From Cepaea nemoralis (lineage: Eukaryota > Mollusca > Gastropoda > Stylommatophora > Helicidae): 64,000 bases of DNA. The DNA is taken from positions 1 through 64,000 of the forward strand of contig JACEFZ010013277.1 in NCBI GenBank assembly GCA_014155875.1, written 5' to 3'. Made by a program: the position numbers and the translations under genes. The notes under the pieces were generated by a model that saw only the letters and a list, made by a program, of their open reading frames with translations, was not told the origin of the DNA and did not search any database. Below, in pieces: positions 1 through 11,559 of this stretch (positions within the stretch are counted from its first letter, which is position 1; each line of letters begins with the position of its first letter).

Positions 1-2605
1 GTTAGTGTTTGTCGTGATGTTTTATTATTAACACTCTTTTCTGTTTTAATTTATATTAATGTTTAAAAATAAAAGGTTTAATTTTCGGCTTATTGAATGT
101 TTATCCTGTCCGGCCCGCACCTTACGTGTAATTTGAGTTTTGCGATTAAGTTTGACGCCCTTGCCTTACAGTGTCTAGTTAGGTGATTGTGCTAGTTCCG
201 GGGCGATATGCTGATTCAGGGGCGATAGTTATTTTGCAAATAAAATTTACATAACATAGACATCTATAAGATCCATCGATTCCCACACCCGATTACTCCT
301 TTGCTGCCTGGGGAAGCCATCTTTTTTTATTTTCTGGCAGCTTCCGCAGATCATAGAGCACACTTAATCTCAAGCTACGTGTTTCTCAGTTTTATATTTT
401 AGTTCGTAGTGTTTATTATTTGTTATTATATCACCTAATAAGGCCCTGTAATGTGTTCTTGTCGACAAATATCGTCTTAGTGGGGTTCGAAGAAATGAAC
501 TTGAAAAAAACAAACATAGACAATAAGGCAGATAAATAGACGTGACGTAACCATTGACGGTTGTAATCGTTCGTCACGTGATCAGCGGCGACTGCTAATA
601 ACGCTCAGTGTTATTCGAATCGCCCTACGAATAATCACTTCGTAATTTTATTGGACAGTATTTTCCTATCTTGCAAAAGGCTACCTTTGCCATCGCTATA
701 CTTGTTCTAATCTCTTCAAGGCAATCCCACCAGACTGTTGTGAGATATTTGTACAGATTCACTTATCCGTATATGTTTTTTCGCATATCTTTACATGACA
801 TCGCAGTCAACATCAGCATCTTTCAGCTGATTGCTGAATTCTTGCAAGATAACGCTCAGTATTTGCATTGCTTTCTGAGCGCGCCGGCTCACATACCCCG
901 TAGTTACCGAGCGGCGAGAACCACTTTTAATTCTCGCACACGTCACGTTACTCACGAGAGTATACGGGGTTACAGAGAAGACATTAAACCTCTAGCCCAG
1001 GGACACCCGCTATCCGTATATTACATTGTGGTATTTCTTTCTTCTAGTGGCGAGCATAATCTGTGTCTTCTTACAATTTAATTGTAACATTAGTTGTTCA
1101 CTGTATACAATAACCGAATCTATTATGATGTTGCGGATCCTGTTCATTGTCTGCTATCAATACTGTGTCATCCGCATATCAAATATTATTTATGTTATGT
1201 CCCCGAAGGGCGATACCTCTGATATCTTCTTAATGTCTAAAAATATTTCACTGTATAGAGAAAGATATTACACATCCCTTTGGCAAAACTATCTTATGAG
1301 GCTGATATTGACCTTAAGGAAACATTTTCTTCTCTCATACATTCACACAAGAAGCGTTTTACCACAGAGCCACCACTTCTAAGTACCAATAATGTTTAAA
1401 ATTACAATCCTTGCTGTTTTACAGCTGAGCTCCTTGAACAACTATTCGTCGTTTCATTTGAAGATGGAGATTGTTCAGGAAGCACACTTCCCCATTACTT
1501 GTGATTATCGCCCGACTACTCTCCTGGCATTGCAACCGCAGATGCCCAGGTCTGTATTAAATCCTGTTTTGTCTATTGTCTCTGTAGGCTATCAGTTATA
1601 CAAATTTCACTGTTTTTCTTCTTCTGCTGCTGCTTCTGATTCCACAATGGAACAGAGGACATCAATCAAATCACATCAAGCCCCACTGCCCTCTTCTGTT
1701 TCCTGCAGCTCCCTGCACGCCTTCCCTATATTTATATTATATGTATCTAGTTATCTGCTCGTGTGGCTCAGAGCGACCTTTATTGCTGATGTCCTATGAG
1801 TTCCCTAGGTAAGATGTTTCTCTTGACACTATATACAGATATTCTCAGTGTGTATCTAGCGCCAGTCTTCTCCTCTCCTCTTGATTGGCCGTATCTGTCT
1901 AGCTCTCACCCTAAACTCTACATCAGTGATTCTGTCGAACGGTTTAGCCCTTATATTATGTGCAGGCACTAGTTAATTCTTGTTTTACAGTTAATTAGTA
2001 ATTGTTTTAGTAGTCCCCTGATCCATACGCTATACATAGCGGGTTATGACCCTACAACCGATCAGTTGTACTAGAATGTTGATTTGTCGTCCTTGAACTT
2101 GCGACCGTACATTACAATTACCTCAAAAGTCGGAGTGGGTTCGACTGACGGCGAGGAAGACTGGTAATAGGGAAAACTAATCCACACACACAAATCAGTC
2201 TAGTGGACACATTATGAACTAACGCAAGCGAGCGCAATAGGAATGGCAAGAGTGGAAGCTGCCGTTAGTGACTATGAGATAGGAAAATGAAATGAAAAAC
2301 AAAGAAACATTCATAGAATGGGCCCAAATAAAGTGATGGTAATTTGACATAGTTTAAACAGCATAAACGACGACTTTACACCAGGAGAAGCTTGTTAAGG
2401 AAATATTTAATAAAATTAACTTCATGCTAATTAATACAAGATTTAGAAATGCATTAACAGAAAGAGGCGGAGGAGATATTATGATAAATGTCTTGATAAA
2501 CTACAAACATATTCATTCTTCCATACAAATATATTTGGTTAATACAAATCACATGGTAATTTATAAGTACCAGTCCGTATCGCTGATTTAATTTTCTTTT
2601 GACAG
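1..2605. other. Unassigned sequence upstream of the first recognised exon
   Basis: I recognise no gene, repeat family or RNA here. The open frames present (for example around 671-1081 and 1392-1799 on +) have no domain, no clean splice signals and a composition like the surrounding AT-rich DNA, so I do not call them. Earlier exons of the CUB gene that begins to be visible at 2606 could lie here or beyond the left edge. I saw no exon matching the three recurring types. Confidence 0.5.
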
Positions 2606-2787
2606 AACCCAAGGATCTACCCTCTGTGCCAGTTGTCCTCGCCCCCCGTTCTGAGTGTGACCCCAACTAGTGAGCCTTTATCATCCAGAGCCCAAAACTA
2701 TGGCTATGGTAGCTATCCCAACAATTTGGACTGCACACTTACTATTACATCTGGAGTGGAGCCTATGGTGCTGTCATTTGAGTACAG
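2606..2787 (+). CDS. CUB-gene exon A (first half of a CUB domain)
   Basis: An internal exon of 182 nt, open throughout in phase 0 to 2. It is bounded by a pyrimidine-rich acceptor ending GACAG and a GTAATA donor. It encodes a linker with one Cys, then the N-terminal half of a CUB fold: a Ser-rich start, NYG, YPNNLDC, then a strand like LTITSGVEPMVLSFEY. CUB domains are extracellular beta-sandwich modules for protein or carbohydrate binding. The exon is homologous in layout to exon D at 14738-14922 (both have NYG..Y.NNL and EP.VLS) and has the same phases. The expected next exon is at 6818. Gene identity unknown. The exon call is firm from the splice signals plus the paralogue comparison; the CUB assignment rests on motif layout. 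Confidence 0.72.
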
Positions 2788-2889
2788 GTAATATCACAAT
2801 TTCTCTGTTAAATTACGAAACATGGACAACATCTAATCGCAATGGAAATGTGGATTTCTCAGGCAAATACAAAGAATACCAAGGAAAGA

Positions 2890-3205
2890 CAGAAAAACTA
2901 TGAGCAAGTCCTACAAGAGGCAAATGAAAACCGTAAACTGATTGGAGAAATCAGACTCAGACAGTTGTGGGTCAAAATGTTTTGGGCACGTTATGAGAAG
3001 AAATAAACTAGTGAACTTGGTGACAACTCGCAAACTTGAGGGGAAAAGAACAAGGGGAAGGCAGAGAAGTAAACACCTGACTGGCTTGGTCATGTGGTAT
3101 GGTCCGAGACAAGACACGAAGCCGATCCACGACTCTGATGATCATGTGAGATGGCGAAACATGACCGCCCACGCTTATCGGCATTGTACATGATGATGAT
3201 GAATA
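2890..3205 (+). mobile_element. RTE-like LINE 3' fragment
   Basis: A degenerate 3' end of an RTE-type non-LTR retrotransposon in the intron after exon A. It reads as EQVLQEANENRKLIGEIR, then after a frame change FGHVMRRNKL and EGKRTRGRQRSK, which is the usual tail of RTE reverse transcriptases. It ends in a short ATG repeat (about 3189-3202), the common RTE tail. No RT core remains. It cannot be active. Confidence 0.7.
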
Positions 3206-3269
3206 CCAACATTTGTCATTAGTAAAATGTGGTTACCTTATGCTAATTATCATTGAAGTTATCATCGTT

Positions 3270-3288
3270 GTCATCATCATCCTCATCC

Positions 3289-3330
<42 letters not shown>

Positions 3331-3357
3331 GCATCATCATCATCATCATCATCATTA
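3270..3357. repeat. (ATC)n microsatellite
   Basis: About 85 bp of trinucleotide ATC repeat with a few interruptions, in the intron between exons A and B, about 65 bp downstream of the RTE-like fragment. Confidence 0.9.
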
Positions 3358-3552
3358 TACACAGACTTGTCCTGTTCAGAACAATTCACCCACGGCATTC
3401 TCTAGAAATACGTCTCTGTCACAAGTGAAATGAGCTGCAAACGTGCACAATGTACATCACCTATTAAATTCATCTTTTCCTGAAGTTTATCGAGAGTAAC
3501 ATTAATATAACTTGTTATCTTTTTCCTCTTTATTTTCCTCATGTTCCTCATT

Positions 3553-3725
3553 CTTGTTGTTGTTGTTGTTGTTGTTGTTGGTGTTGTTGTTGTTGTTGTT
3601 GTTGTTGTTCTTCTTCTTCTTCTTCTTCTTCTTCTTCTTCTTCTTCTTCTTCTTCTTCTTCTTCTTCTTCTTCTTCTTCTTCTTCTTTTTCTTCTTCTTC
3701 TTCTTCTTCGTCTTCTTCTTCTTTT
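3553..3725. repeat. (TTG)n/(TTC)n compound microsatellite
   Basis: A block of about 55 bp of TTG units passes directly into about 115 bp of TTC units. Reading frames through it give poly-Leu, poly-Val or poly-Phe and are not genes. Confidence 0.92.
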
Positions 3726-3796
3726 ATTTACTTCTTAACACCTGAAAATATCATTTGAGATGATTATTCCAGTCTAAAAAACCCCGAATGCTAGTA

Positions 3797-3828
3797 TACA
3801 CACACATCACACACACACACACACACAC

Positions 3829-3892
<64 letters not shown>

Positions 3893-3893
3893 T
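3797..3893. repeat. (CA)n then (TA)n microsatellite
   Basis: A CA run followed by two TA runs. It lies next to the 3' end of the antisense family A LINE copy that begins at about 3919. Confidence 0.9.
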
Positions 3894-3918
3894 ACACCAT
3901 GATGTCTTCACTTGTCAA

Positions 3919-6528
3919 GCACCTTGCCGTCTTGACAGACGATAGTTTGTGCTTTAAAAAGGCATAATAACTTTTACCTATGGCAGGTAGCGAATGTGAC
4001 TGATAAGGCCAATTCGCGCTGTAAATGTCCGTTCACAGTGGGTGCATGTGAACACGTGGTCATTTCCACCATCATGCACCATCTTACGTCTCACACGCTC
4101 GGTGTGTGACTTATCTGCAATAATTTTCTCCTTTGTCTTTATTCCATTTCTGATGTTTGCCCTCCATGCAACACGTTCAGCGGCGACTTGCTCCCAATGT
4201 GCATTATCAATGCCTGTATCAATCATGTCCCGCTTACACACATCTTTGTATCGTAGTAGAGGCCGACCCTGAGATCTCTTACCCATCTGTAATTCACCAA
4301 AAAAGATGTCCTTTGGTATTCTACCATCATCCATCCTCCTAAGATGTCCTATCCATCTAAGTCTACGAAGACTGAGCATGGAATAAACCGTCACACAACC
4401 TGATCTTTCCAATACTTCAGTATTTGTGATTTTGTCTTGCCACTTAATACCAAGAATTCTTCGCAGACACCGCATATGAAAGCTGTTTAAACGTTTCTCT
4501 TGGTGTGAGTAAGTTGTCCAGGTTTCACTGCCATAAAGAAGAGTACTAAGGACACAGGCTTGTTAGACGAGGACTTTTGTTTTGGCAGTAAGCTTCCTGT
4601 TCTCCCAGACTCTTTTTCTTAACCTGTTCATTGTTGTTGCTGCCTTACCAATCCGATGTTGATTTCCTGATCTAGGGATAATTTGCTATTTACCACTGAT
4701 CCTAGATATGTAAAATGGTCTACCATCTCTAGTTCGGCGTCGTCAATAAAGATTGATGGTACCCCATGTGCACCTTGTGACATAATCTGTGTCTTCTTTT
4801 TGCTAATTGTTAAACCAAATTCAGAACAAGCATTGGAGAATGCAGATAGTAGACATTGCAATTCTTCCTCAGAGTGGGTCGTAACTGCAGCATCATCTGC
4901 AAAAAGCAACTCTCTGATCAGTACCCTCCTAATTTTGGTCTTGGCCTTCAATCTCTGAGCATTGTAGAGGCCGCCATCTGAGCGTGAGTGAATGTATATA
5001 CCACCATCCTGATCACGAAAGGCATATTTCAGTAGAAGTGAAAAGTATATTCCAAAGAGGGTGGGAGCTAGTACACAACCTTGCTTAACTCCACTCTTGA
5101 TTTCAACTCTTCAGAAGTTGCACCATCAAACTTGATTATACCCTTCATGCCTGTGTGGAACGATTCCACAATGGACAGAAGAGTTGGTGGGCAGCCAATC
5201 TTCTTTAGTGCCTTGAACAGACCCTCACGACTGACCAAATCAAATGCCTTTGTGAGGTCGATGAAGGCAATAAACAGTGGTTGATTCTGTTCACGGCATT
5301 TTTCTTGCATTTGTCGCAATGAGAATATCATATCAATGGTAGACCTATTTCGTCGAATGCCACACTGTGATTCGGGATAGACTTGATCTCTCAGGACTTG
5401 AAGTCTGCGTAGAAGAATTCTGGCAAATACTTTACTAACGGTACACAGAGCGAGATACCCCTATAGTTGTTGCAGTCGCTCCGATTGCCCTTGTTCTTGT
5501 ACAGTGTTATGATGCTTGAATCTTTGAAATCCTGTGGGACTTGTCCTTCTCGCCAGCATAGCTCTATTAGCTGGTGGATCTGTAGAGTGAGTGTGTCTTG
5601 CCACTCCTGATAATCTCTATTGGAATCCCATCCTTACCTGGAGCCTTGCCAGATGCAAGTTCATTTATAGCACACTTAACTTCTGTTATGGTGGGAAGTG
5701 TGTCCAGGTGGTCAAGAGTTGGTAGAGCCTCTATGGCGTTGAGGGCATCATCAGCTAGTTTGGTCTCACTTGAGTAAAGCTCCAAATAGTGCTCTACCCA
5801 TCTGTCCATCTGCTGTTCTTATCAGTTATGACTTCTCCAGTCAACGTTTTCAATGGTGCACTTCTTTTGATCATTGGACCACAGGCTTTCTTTATTCCTT
5901 CATACATGCTTCTTATGTTTCCCTTGTCACTTGCGATTTGAATAGACTCACATAACTTGATCCAATAATCATTTGCACACTGCCTGGCAGCCTTTTGCAC
6001 ATCCTTCCAAGCTTGCCTTAGCTCACTCAGAGTGTTACGCGTTGGTCTTTCCTTGTTTCTTAAGGGAGTTATCTTTTTCTCGTCAATCAAGAGCTGTAGA
6101 GTCTGGCTGTTTGCCGCAAACCAGTCCCCTACGGCAGTTTTATAAAGAGTTTCCTTAAGTTGACCCCACTTTTCATTTACTGTAAAATTTTCTGGTGTAT
6201 CAGTGAAAGCGTCTTCAATTTGCTGTTGAAACTGAAAGCACTTTTCAGGATCGTGAGTGTTAATAATATTAATTCTGGGGCTAGATTTATGTTTAGCTGT
6301 GTAGATTCTCTTTTGTCTCAGTCTAATCTTTGTAACAACCAAAGAATGATCCGTATCACAGTCAGCACTGTGGTAACTTCGAGTCAATGATATATGGTTC
6401 ATATGTTGTCTCCGTGTGATGATGAAGTCCAGCTGGTGCCACCTTTTGGCTTTTGTAGAAGTCATTATGACCTGCACACTGACCCTGCTGCAGTCTGATG
6501 TGTTGTGACTTTGTGTGTGCAGGAACAA
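3919..6528 (-). mobile_element. LINE family A, copy A1 (5'-truncated, frameshifted)
   Basis: A non-LTR retrotransposon copy antisense in the intron between exons A and B. Reading on the minus strand, it keeps the end of the APE-type endonuclease (WHQLDFI, then SYHSADCDTDHSLV near 6330-6450), a reverse transcriptase (SGKAPGKDGIP near 5620-5660, FIDLTKAFDLVS near 5230-5270, LFADDAA near 4880-4910), the post-RT segment and a C-terminal C2H2 finger (CTHC..H near 3990-4050). Frames are broken at several places: 5794-6528, 5567-5809, 5068-5331, 4628-4951 and 3978-4475 are separate open pieces. The codon that is TAA in A2-A4 is a Ser codon here, so A1 is from a different lineage. The 3' end matches the other A copies but has no TGTA tail. 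Confidence 0.85.
3978..6528 (-). pseudogene. Broken EN-RT-C2H2 polyprotein of LINE copy A1
   Basis: Remains of the single LINE polyprotein (endonuclease tail, reverse transcriptase, C2H2 finger) with at least four frame interruptions. In a working element this protein nicks target DNA and reverse transcribes its own RNA at the nick. The YADD-type catalytic box survives as FADDAA, but no continuous frame joins it to the endonuclease. The N-terminal part of the endonuclease is missing. Confidence 0.85.
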
Positions 6529-6817
6529 TGCTAGCTCATCAACTAGACAGCGCTAGAATCTACATCAGTACATAATTGATAAACACACCGATAGATCTAC
6601 GCACGAAAGGGGGCATTGCTGGAGCATGGAGTCGGTTTGTGAACACACCAAGGACGAGAACAATGACACCGAAGCATGTCAGCGTGTATTTACAAACTAA
6701 TTTCTTTAACATGTTGTTCATTGTATACTTTGGCTATTCCAACACTTTATATTTCCCCTTTTGCACTTGTGCCGTTATCATCTCGTTGTCATTGACTTAC
6801 TGTTCTCTTGTCTGCAG

Positions 6818-6992
6818 GGTGTTCAACTTGAGTTAGCCCAGGACTGCGTATACGATTATCTCTGTGTTGTCGGCGTCAAATTTTGTGGAAAGTGGGCTAC
6901 TGGAGACGAATATTTCAGCGAATTCTTCCTTCATGAGCAACTCTACAGTTTACTTTCACACGGACTCTTCCGTGACACTGGACGGGTTTTCT
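6818..6992 (+). CDS. CUB-gene exon B (second half of a CUB domain, frame-damaged)
   Basis: Exactly 175 nt between a strong CTGCAG acceptor and a GTGAGT donor. It has the same length and implied phases (2 to 0) as its paralogue exon E. It reads as the second half of a CUB domain in two pieces: CVYDYLCVVG and KFCGKW in one frame, then VYFHTDSSVTLDGF in the next. Entering in the phase set by exon A reaches TAG at 6834-6836. Relative to exon E there is one base fewer before the first Cys and one more after FCGKW, so the frame is lost and regained. The cause could be a pseudogenised exon, a sequence error or skipping. After the repair point the end joins well to exon C (GFS then IIVTSQ). Confidence 0.65.
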
Positions 6993-7085
6993 GTGAGTAC
7001 TTGAAATACGCGACAGTCTTATAGCAAGTATAGATGCGAACACTGCGATAACACGCCTGGCCTTGGTTTTCATAAAAAGATATGC

Positions 7086-7200
7086 GTGCCGGTCGTTCAG
7101 AAAATAATAACAAACTACTGAACGTACAGTTGGCAGGAAATTACAAACAACCAAAACGTTCTGGAGTTGACTGCGGCTTCATGTAGATGATATGCAGTTA
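7086..7200. repeat. Intronic repeat, copy 1 (paired with 15084-15200)
   Basis: About 115 bp, starting with GTGCCGGTCGTTCAG, is clearly homologous to 15084-15200. Both copies lie shortly downstream of a CUB exon (94 bp after exon B, 162 bp after exon D) in the same orientation. It may be an unclassified short interspersed repeat or a remnant of exon-block duplication. No coding potential. Confidence 0.6.
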
Positions 7201-7354
7201 ACCTTAGCTGCGAATAACTAGCGAGATGCGTAAAGCAATGCCATAAAATCAGTGTTTATTGTTCAGTAAAGTGATTCTCAGCTTGTTGAGCGACCACCAC
7301 CATTTTGGGAATGGGGAGATCGGTGGTAGAAGTAAGTGGAAATGAAATTAAACA

Positions 7355-7712
7355 CTAAAAAGCAAAGAAACCACCGGAAAGTTTGTGCAACAGTAACAGG
7401 AATCACCGGAAAGATATGGCAACAGTAATAGTAACCACAATAAAGATGAGATAACATTAACAGGAACCACAAGAAATATGTGGTAACAGTAACAATAACC
7501 ACAAGAAAGATGTGGTAATAGTAACAGGAACCACAAAAAAGATGTGGTAACAGTAGGAGGAACCACAAGACATATGTGGTAACAGTAACAGGAACCACAA
7601 GAAAGATGCGGTAACAGTAACAGGAACCAAAAGAAAGATGTGGTAACAGTAACAGGAACCACAAGAAAGATGTGGTAACAGTAGCAGGAACCACAGGAAA
7701 GATGTGGTAACA
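7355..7712. repeat. 32-bp minisatellite
   Basis: About 11 copies of a 32-bp unit of the form GGTAACAGTAACAGGAACC plus 13 bp. The GATG landmark recurs at 7509, 7541, 7605, 7637, 7669 and 7701, with a variant at 7573. Left copies are more degenerate. The minus strand is open in several frames because the unit lacks stops, so open frames there are not genes. Confidence 0.9.
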
Positions 7713-7859
7713 AAACAGGTAAAGGGCCTTTTTATATTCTTTAAGTCACTTTGGGTATATGGTGCTAGACGCATATCTGTATAGACCAGTCGGCACCCGG
7801 TGGGCGATGACCTCAGAATGACGTCAGGAGCTTTCACTTCCCAAGTCTTATCCAGGTAT

Positions 7860-7970
7860 CCAGGTTATGTTGGGTCGACCTGACAGTCCGGGTCATTGAT
7901 GTGGATTCGAATTCTTGACTACTGGACCTCCAGGCGAGAATCACGCCACTAGCCATACGAATGTTATCAG
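7860..7970 (-). repeat. tRNA-derived SINE-like relic
   Basis: On the minus strand a TGGCTAGTGG box is followed about 35 bp later by TTCGAATCC. These resemble the A and B boxes of an RNA polymerase III promoter. The flanks do not form a tRNA cloverleaf that I can confirm, so I read this as a decayed tRNA-derived SINE head rather than a tRNA gene. Confidence 0.4.
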
Positions 7971-8089
7971 TCGTAGACGCATGTCCTCGTGTAACTGGGT
8001 ATCCTCTGGTTATATTGAAACATTTAAACAACCAGACCATCTACTTTATTGCACCAGGTATTATACCAAATAGCTCCGTCTCTTTCCTC

Positions 8090-8240
8090 AGGACGATCAG
8101 CTGAAAGCGTTGCATAAAACACGAACCCCGTAGCTCCAGCGACGACCCCCAGGAGCGTCCGTGAAAACTGCACTCGTGAATAGAGCGACGCAGCCCGAAA
8201 TCAAACCACAACCTTCGCAGCACGAGGTAGTCGACGTAAC
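8090..8240 (-). repeat. SINE fragment (same family as 19290-19506)
   Basis: Shares the central block (CACGAACCCCGTAGCTCC, then GCGACGACCC and ACAACCTTCG) with the better preserved tRNA-derived SINE at 19290-19506, with substitutions and small indels. Orientation is minus. The promoter half is degraded. Confidence 0.6.
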
Positions 8241-8404
8241 ATCTCCCCCACGGTGACGCCCTTCTCGAGTTATATCACCATCCCTTTTTCTATTGGAAAA
8301 GAAGTCTTTCCTGTCGCAACATTTACTTTGATATTTGTGATCACTTTCACTTGACATTTCACACGTAATTTCCCTGTCAAGTATCTCAAATGAGTTTAAA
8401 TAAT

Positions 8405-8870
8405 TAATGAATGAATGAATTAATTAATTCATTCATTCATTCATTAAATCAGTAGCATGTCCTTTGCAGAACGTAGCTCCCATAACAACCTTCCGGAAAA
8501 CTTCTCGATCATAAGTAAGATGACAAGCGTCCAACACACCCATGTGGAGATCATCCGCCACACCCTGCACCCATCTTCTCTTTGGCCTTCCTCTCCCTCT
8601 CTTCCCAGGCATAAACCCCTCCATTATTGTTCTCTACAAACTTTCATGACGTTTAAAGTGACCAAAATATTTCACTTTTCTTTGTTTTATCATCTTTATA
8701 ACCAACCTTATTCAATATTCAGCTCTTGAAGTATGGATGCATTTGTTCTTTTCTTTATCCAAGATATTCTTAGAATCCATCTGTAACAGTTATATTCAAA
8801 GGCATGTAAGCTTGGTTAGTAAGTGTCTATGTCTCACATGTGTATGTTGCAATGGGGAAGATGAATACTT
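8405..8870 (-). mobile_element. LINE family D fragment, 3' part
   Basis: A minus-strand 3' end of an RTE-like LINE. It has a TGAA/ATTC-type tetranucleotide tail (8405-8447), then coding remains MPGKRGRGRPKRRWVQGV and YDREVFRKVVMGA. The copy is interrupted at a TTAA by the DNA transposon 8875-10322 and continues at 10327. Its uninterrupted relative is at 23576-24247. Confidence 0.8.
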
Positions 8871-8874
8871 TTAA

Positions 8875-10322
8875 CTCTTTCACTACCAAACAAAAACTGG
8901 GCTGTGACCAAACAGAAATTTATGGCAGAAAATTGGAACTAGGGGTGTGTTACAATAATGCTTTTAAAATGGTTAAGATGGTAGCAGATCTATTGTATTA
9001 CATATCAAATTAAAGAGGATTGCACAAGGAACATGACAGTGTTAATAATTAATTGATAGGTTACAAATATTATGACAATAATGAGAGGTTTAATAATAAC
9101 AACTGAAATTAAAGAGGTAAAAATTATTTAAAAAACTGCACTTATAAGGTGTTTTCTACACTCCTATACTGCTAATCATGTTTAATTTACTGAATAATCA
9201 AACAAACACCACTTGTCTTCAAGAATATAAACAGTATTGCTCATTAAAAGTAACCCAAAAAGAAGTTTTGGTTCATATTCTGAACCATGTCTTTTTAACA
9301 AAAAATGACAAAAAATAATGCTGAAATCTGGAAGGTGGGGTCTCTCACAGTAAAGTTATGAAAATGGTTAAAATTGTAGAAGAAATGTTGTATTATATAT
9401 CAAAATAAAGGGATTGGACAAGGAATATGTTTGGTAGGAGAATTTCTGCTTTAGGTTGTAAATAAAATAAAAATAATAATATAATTTGTAAAATAATTGG
9501 ACAAAAGTAGGTAAAAATAATGTAAACATTGCACTTAGAATGTGTTTTCTACACTCCTATACTGCTAATCATGTTTAATTTACTGAATAATCAAACAAAC
9601 ACCACTTGTCTTCAAGAATATAAACAGTATTGCTCATTAAAGTAACCCAAAAAGAAGTTTTGGTTCATATTCTGAACCATGTCTTTTTAACAAAAAATGA
9701 CAAAAAATAATGGCTGAAATCTGGAAGGTGGGGTCTCTCACAGTAAAGTTATGAAAATGGTTAAAATTGTAGAAGAAATGTTGTATTATATATCAAAATA
9801 AAGGGGATTGCACAAGGAATATGTTGGTAGGAGAATTTCTGCTTTAGGTTGTAAATAAATAAAAATAATATATAATTTGTAAAATAATTGGACAAAAGTA
9901 GGTAAAAATAATGTAAACATTGTACTTACCGAGGGGGCGTTGTTATCCAATATCTCTTCACTGCTAATCCAATTGAATTTACTGAACAAACAACACTATT
10001 CTAAACTATAAACACCATTGCTTCCAATCAACCATCCGAAAAGAAGTTTTGCCGCAGATTCTGAATCATGTATTTTATTTTTTTACCCTCAACAAGAGGA
10101 TCAATTTTTTTTCACGTGATGCTTCTGGTTCACATACGTGAAACTGGTGTGAAAAATAGATTCAAATCTGTTCCTGGGAAACATAGTGGCATACCAAGGA
10201 GTATATAAATGTGCACTTGTACACCATAGTCTTTGATAGATGGTCTTGGATCAAGTCCCATAGCAATAATGACAGACGTAAACTTCAGCCATTCATGCTT
10301 CGTGAGTGGGGTAGCGAAAGAG
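8875..10322. mobile_element. piggyBac-like non-autonomous DNA transposon
   Basis: Flanked by TTAA on both sides (8871-8874 and 10323-10326). It has 13-bp terminal inverted repeats CTCTTTCACTACC / CTCTTTCGCTACC that differ at one base. TTAA targeting and CYCTTT-type termini are features of the piggyBac superfamily. The empty site is visible in the related LINE D copy, where the equivalent position (near 24023) holds a single TTAA. No transposase frame is seen; the interior is AT-rich and contains a 392-bp tandem repeat. The element is therefore non-autonomous. Confidence 0.8.
9129..10080. repeat. 392-bp tandem repeat inside the piggyBac-like element
   Basis: Two near-identical units (landmark ACTCCTATACTGCTAATC at 9161 and 9553) are followed by a third, diverged unit near 9945 and probably preceded by a diverged partial unit. 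The duplication is internal to the transposon and leaves its ends untouched. Confidence 0.85.
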
Positions 10323-10326
10323 TTAA

Positions 10327-11148
10327 TAATCTAATTATTGTAGTTCAATGTGTCCCACTCCATAATTTATTCAGTTGTTATGGTCTTTAAAGAGCAATAT
10401 ATATTCGTCTTTTAAGTTCGTTCATTGTATCTCCGTTGTTGGTAAACAATGACCTACATATTCGAAGTGTTCCAACACCTCTAATGTTTCCCCATTAACG
10501 TATATTTCAGTCCCCATAATAGTTTTATCTGTATGCATTATCTTTGTCTTTGCTATGTTAAGATATTAGTTGTGGTGTTTACTATTCCCTTGGGTTGAGG
10601 TTATTAGGTGTTCTATACCATTCTGTGTTGTGGATAGTAGTATTGTATCATCAGCACATTGAATCTATGGTATGCCATGACCACCGATATTTAGGGCATC
10701 ATATAGCTCCTTGTTTATATCATCTCTTACATTTCTCATTATATCTTCGGCGTACAGGTTAAACAAATAGGGGGACAGCTCACATCCCTGACGGACTCCT
10801 TGCTTGATGTCAAACCAATCTGATGTTTCGCCATCTATTCTAACCGCTGCTTGTTGGTCTGTATAGAGCATTATTATGAGTTGTATTACATGTGGTGGAA
10901 AGCCCATAATTCTCATGATTTCCCAAAGTTTCTGATGTTGTACAGTCAAATGCCTTTGTATAATCCACAAAGCATGAAAATAGGTTTACATTAAATTATC
11001 TGCACTTCTAATTTATTAAACACATGTTGATTATGTGATCTCTTTTTTCACTTCTTTGTCTAAATCCATCATGACCACGTTAATCTCTTCTTCCATTTTC
11101 TTATGAAATCTTCCCATTATGATTTTTAGTAGAACTTTACTTGATTCC
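10327..11148 (-). mobile_element. LINE family D fragment, RT part
   Basis: Continuation of the LINE D copy beyond the piggyBac insertion. The minus strand keeps RT segments including WFDIKQGVRQGCELSPYLFN (RTE-like motif) near 10760-10850 and HGIP near 10667. Frames are broken elsewhere. The copy stops at the (TA)n insertion at about 11149. Confidence 0.8.
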
Positions 11149-11309
<161 letters not shown>

Positions 11310-11398
11310 CTCAGGTCACGAACAATTCAGGTTACGTACAACAACTTCGAAAATTTTATGTCTTGGGTAACGAACAGTACCTCGGTTTGCGAACGAAG

Positions 11399-11504
<106 letters not shown>

Positions 11505-11559
11505 AAAGTAGTTTAACGTTGGAGACAAACGATAGCGTAGTGTACATGCAGCAGTACAG

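Noticed and set aside
7278..7837. Minus-strand frames rich in Phe/Leu/Trp/Cys that look like membrane proteins
   Set aside because: They are translations of the 32-bp minisatellite.
8400..8450. ATTC/GAAT palindromic stretch as a possible regulatory hairpin
   Set aside because: Explained as the simple-repeat tail of a family D LINE with expansion on both sides.
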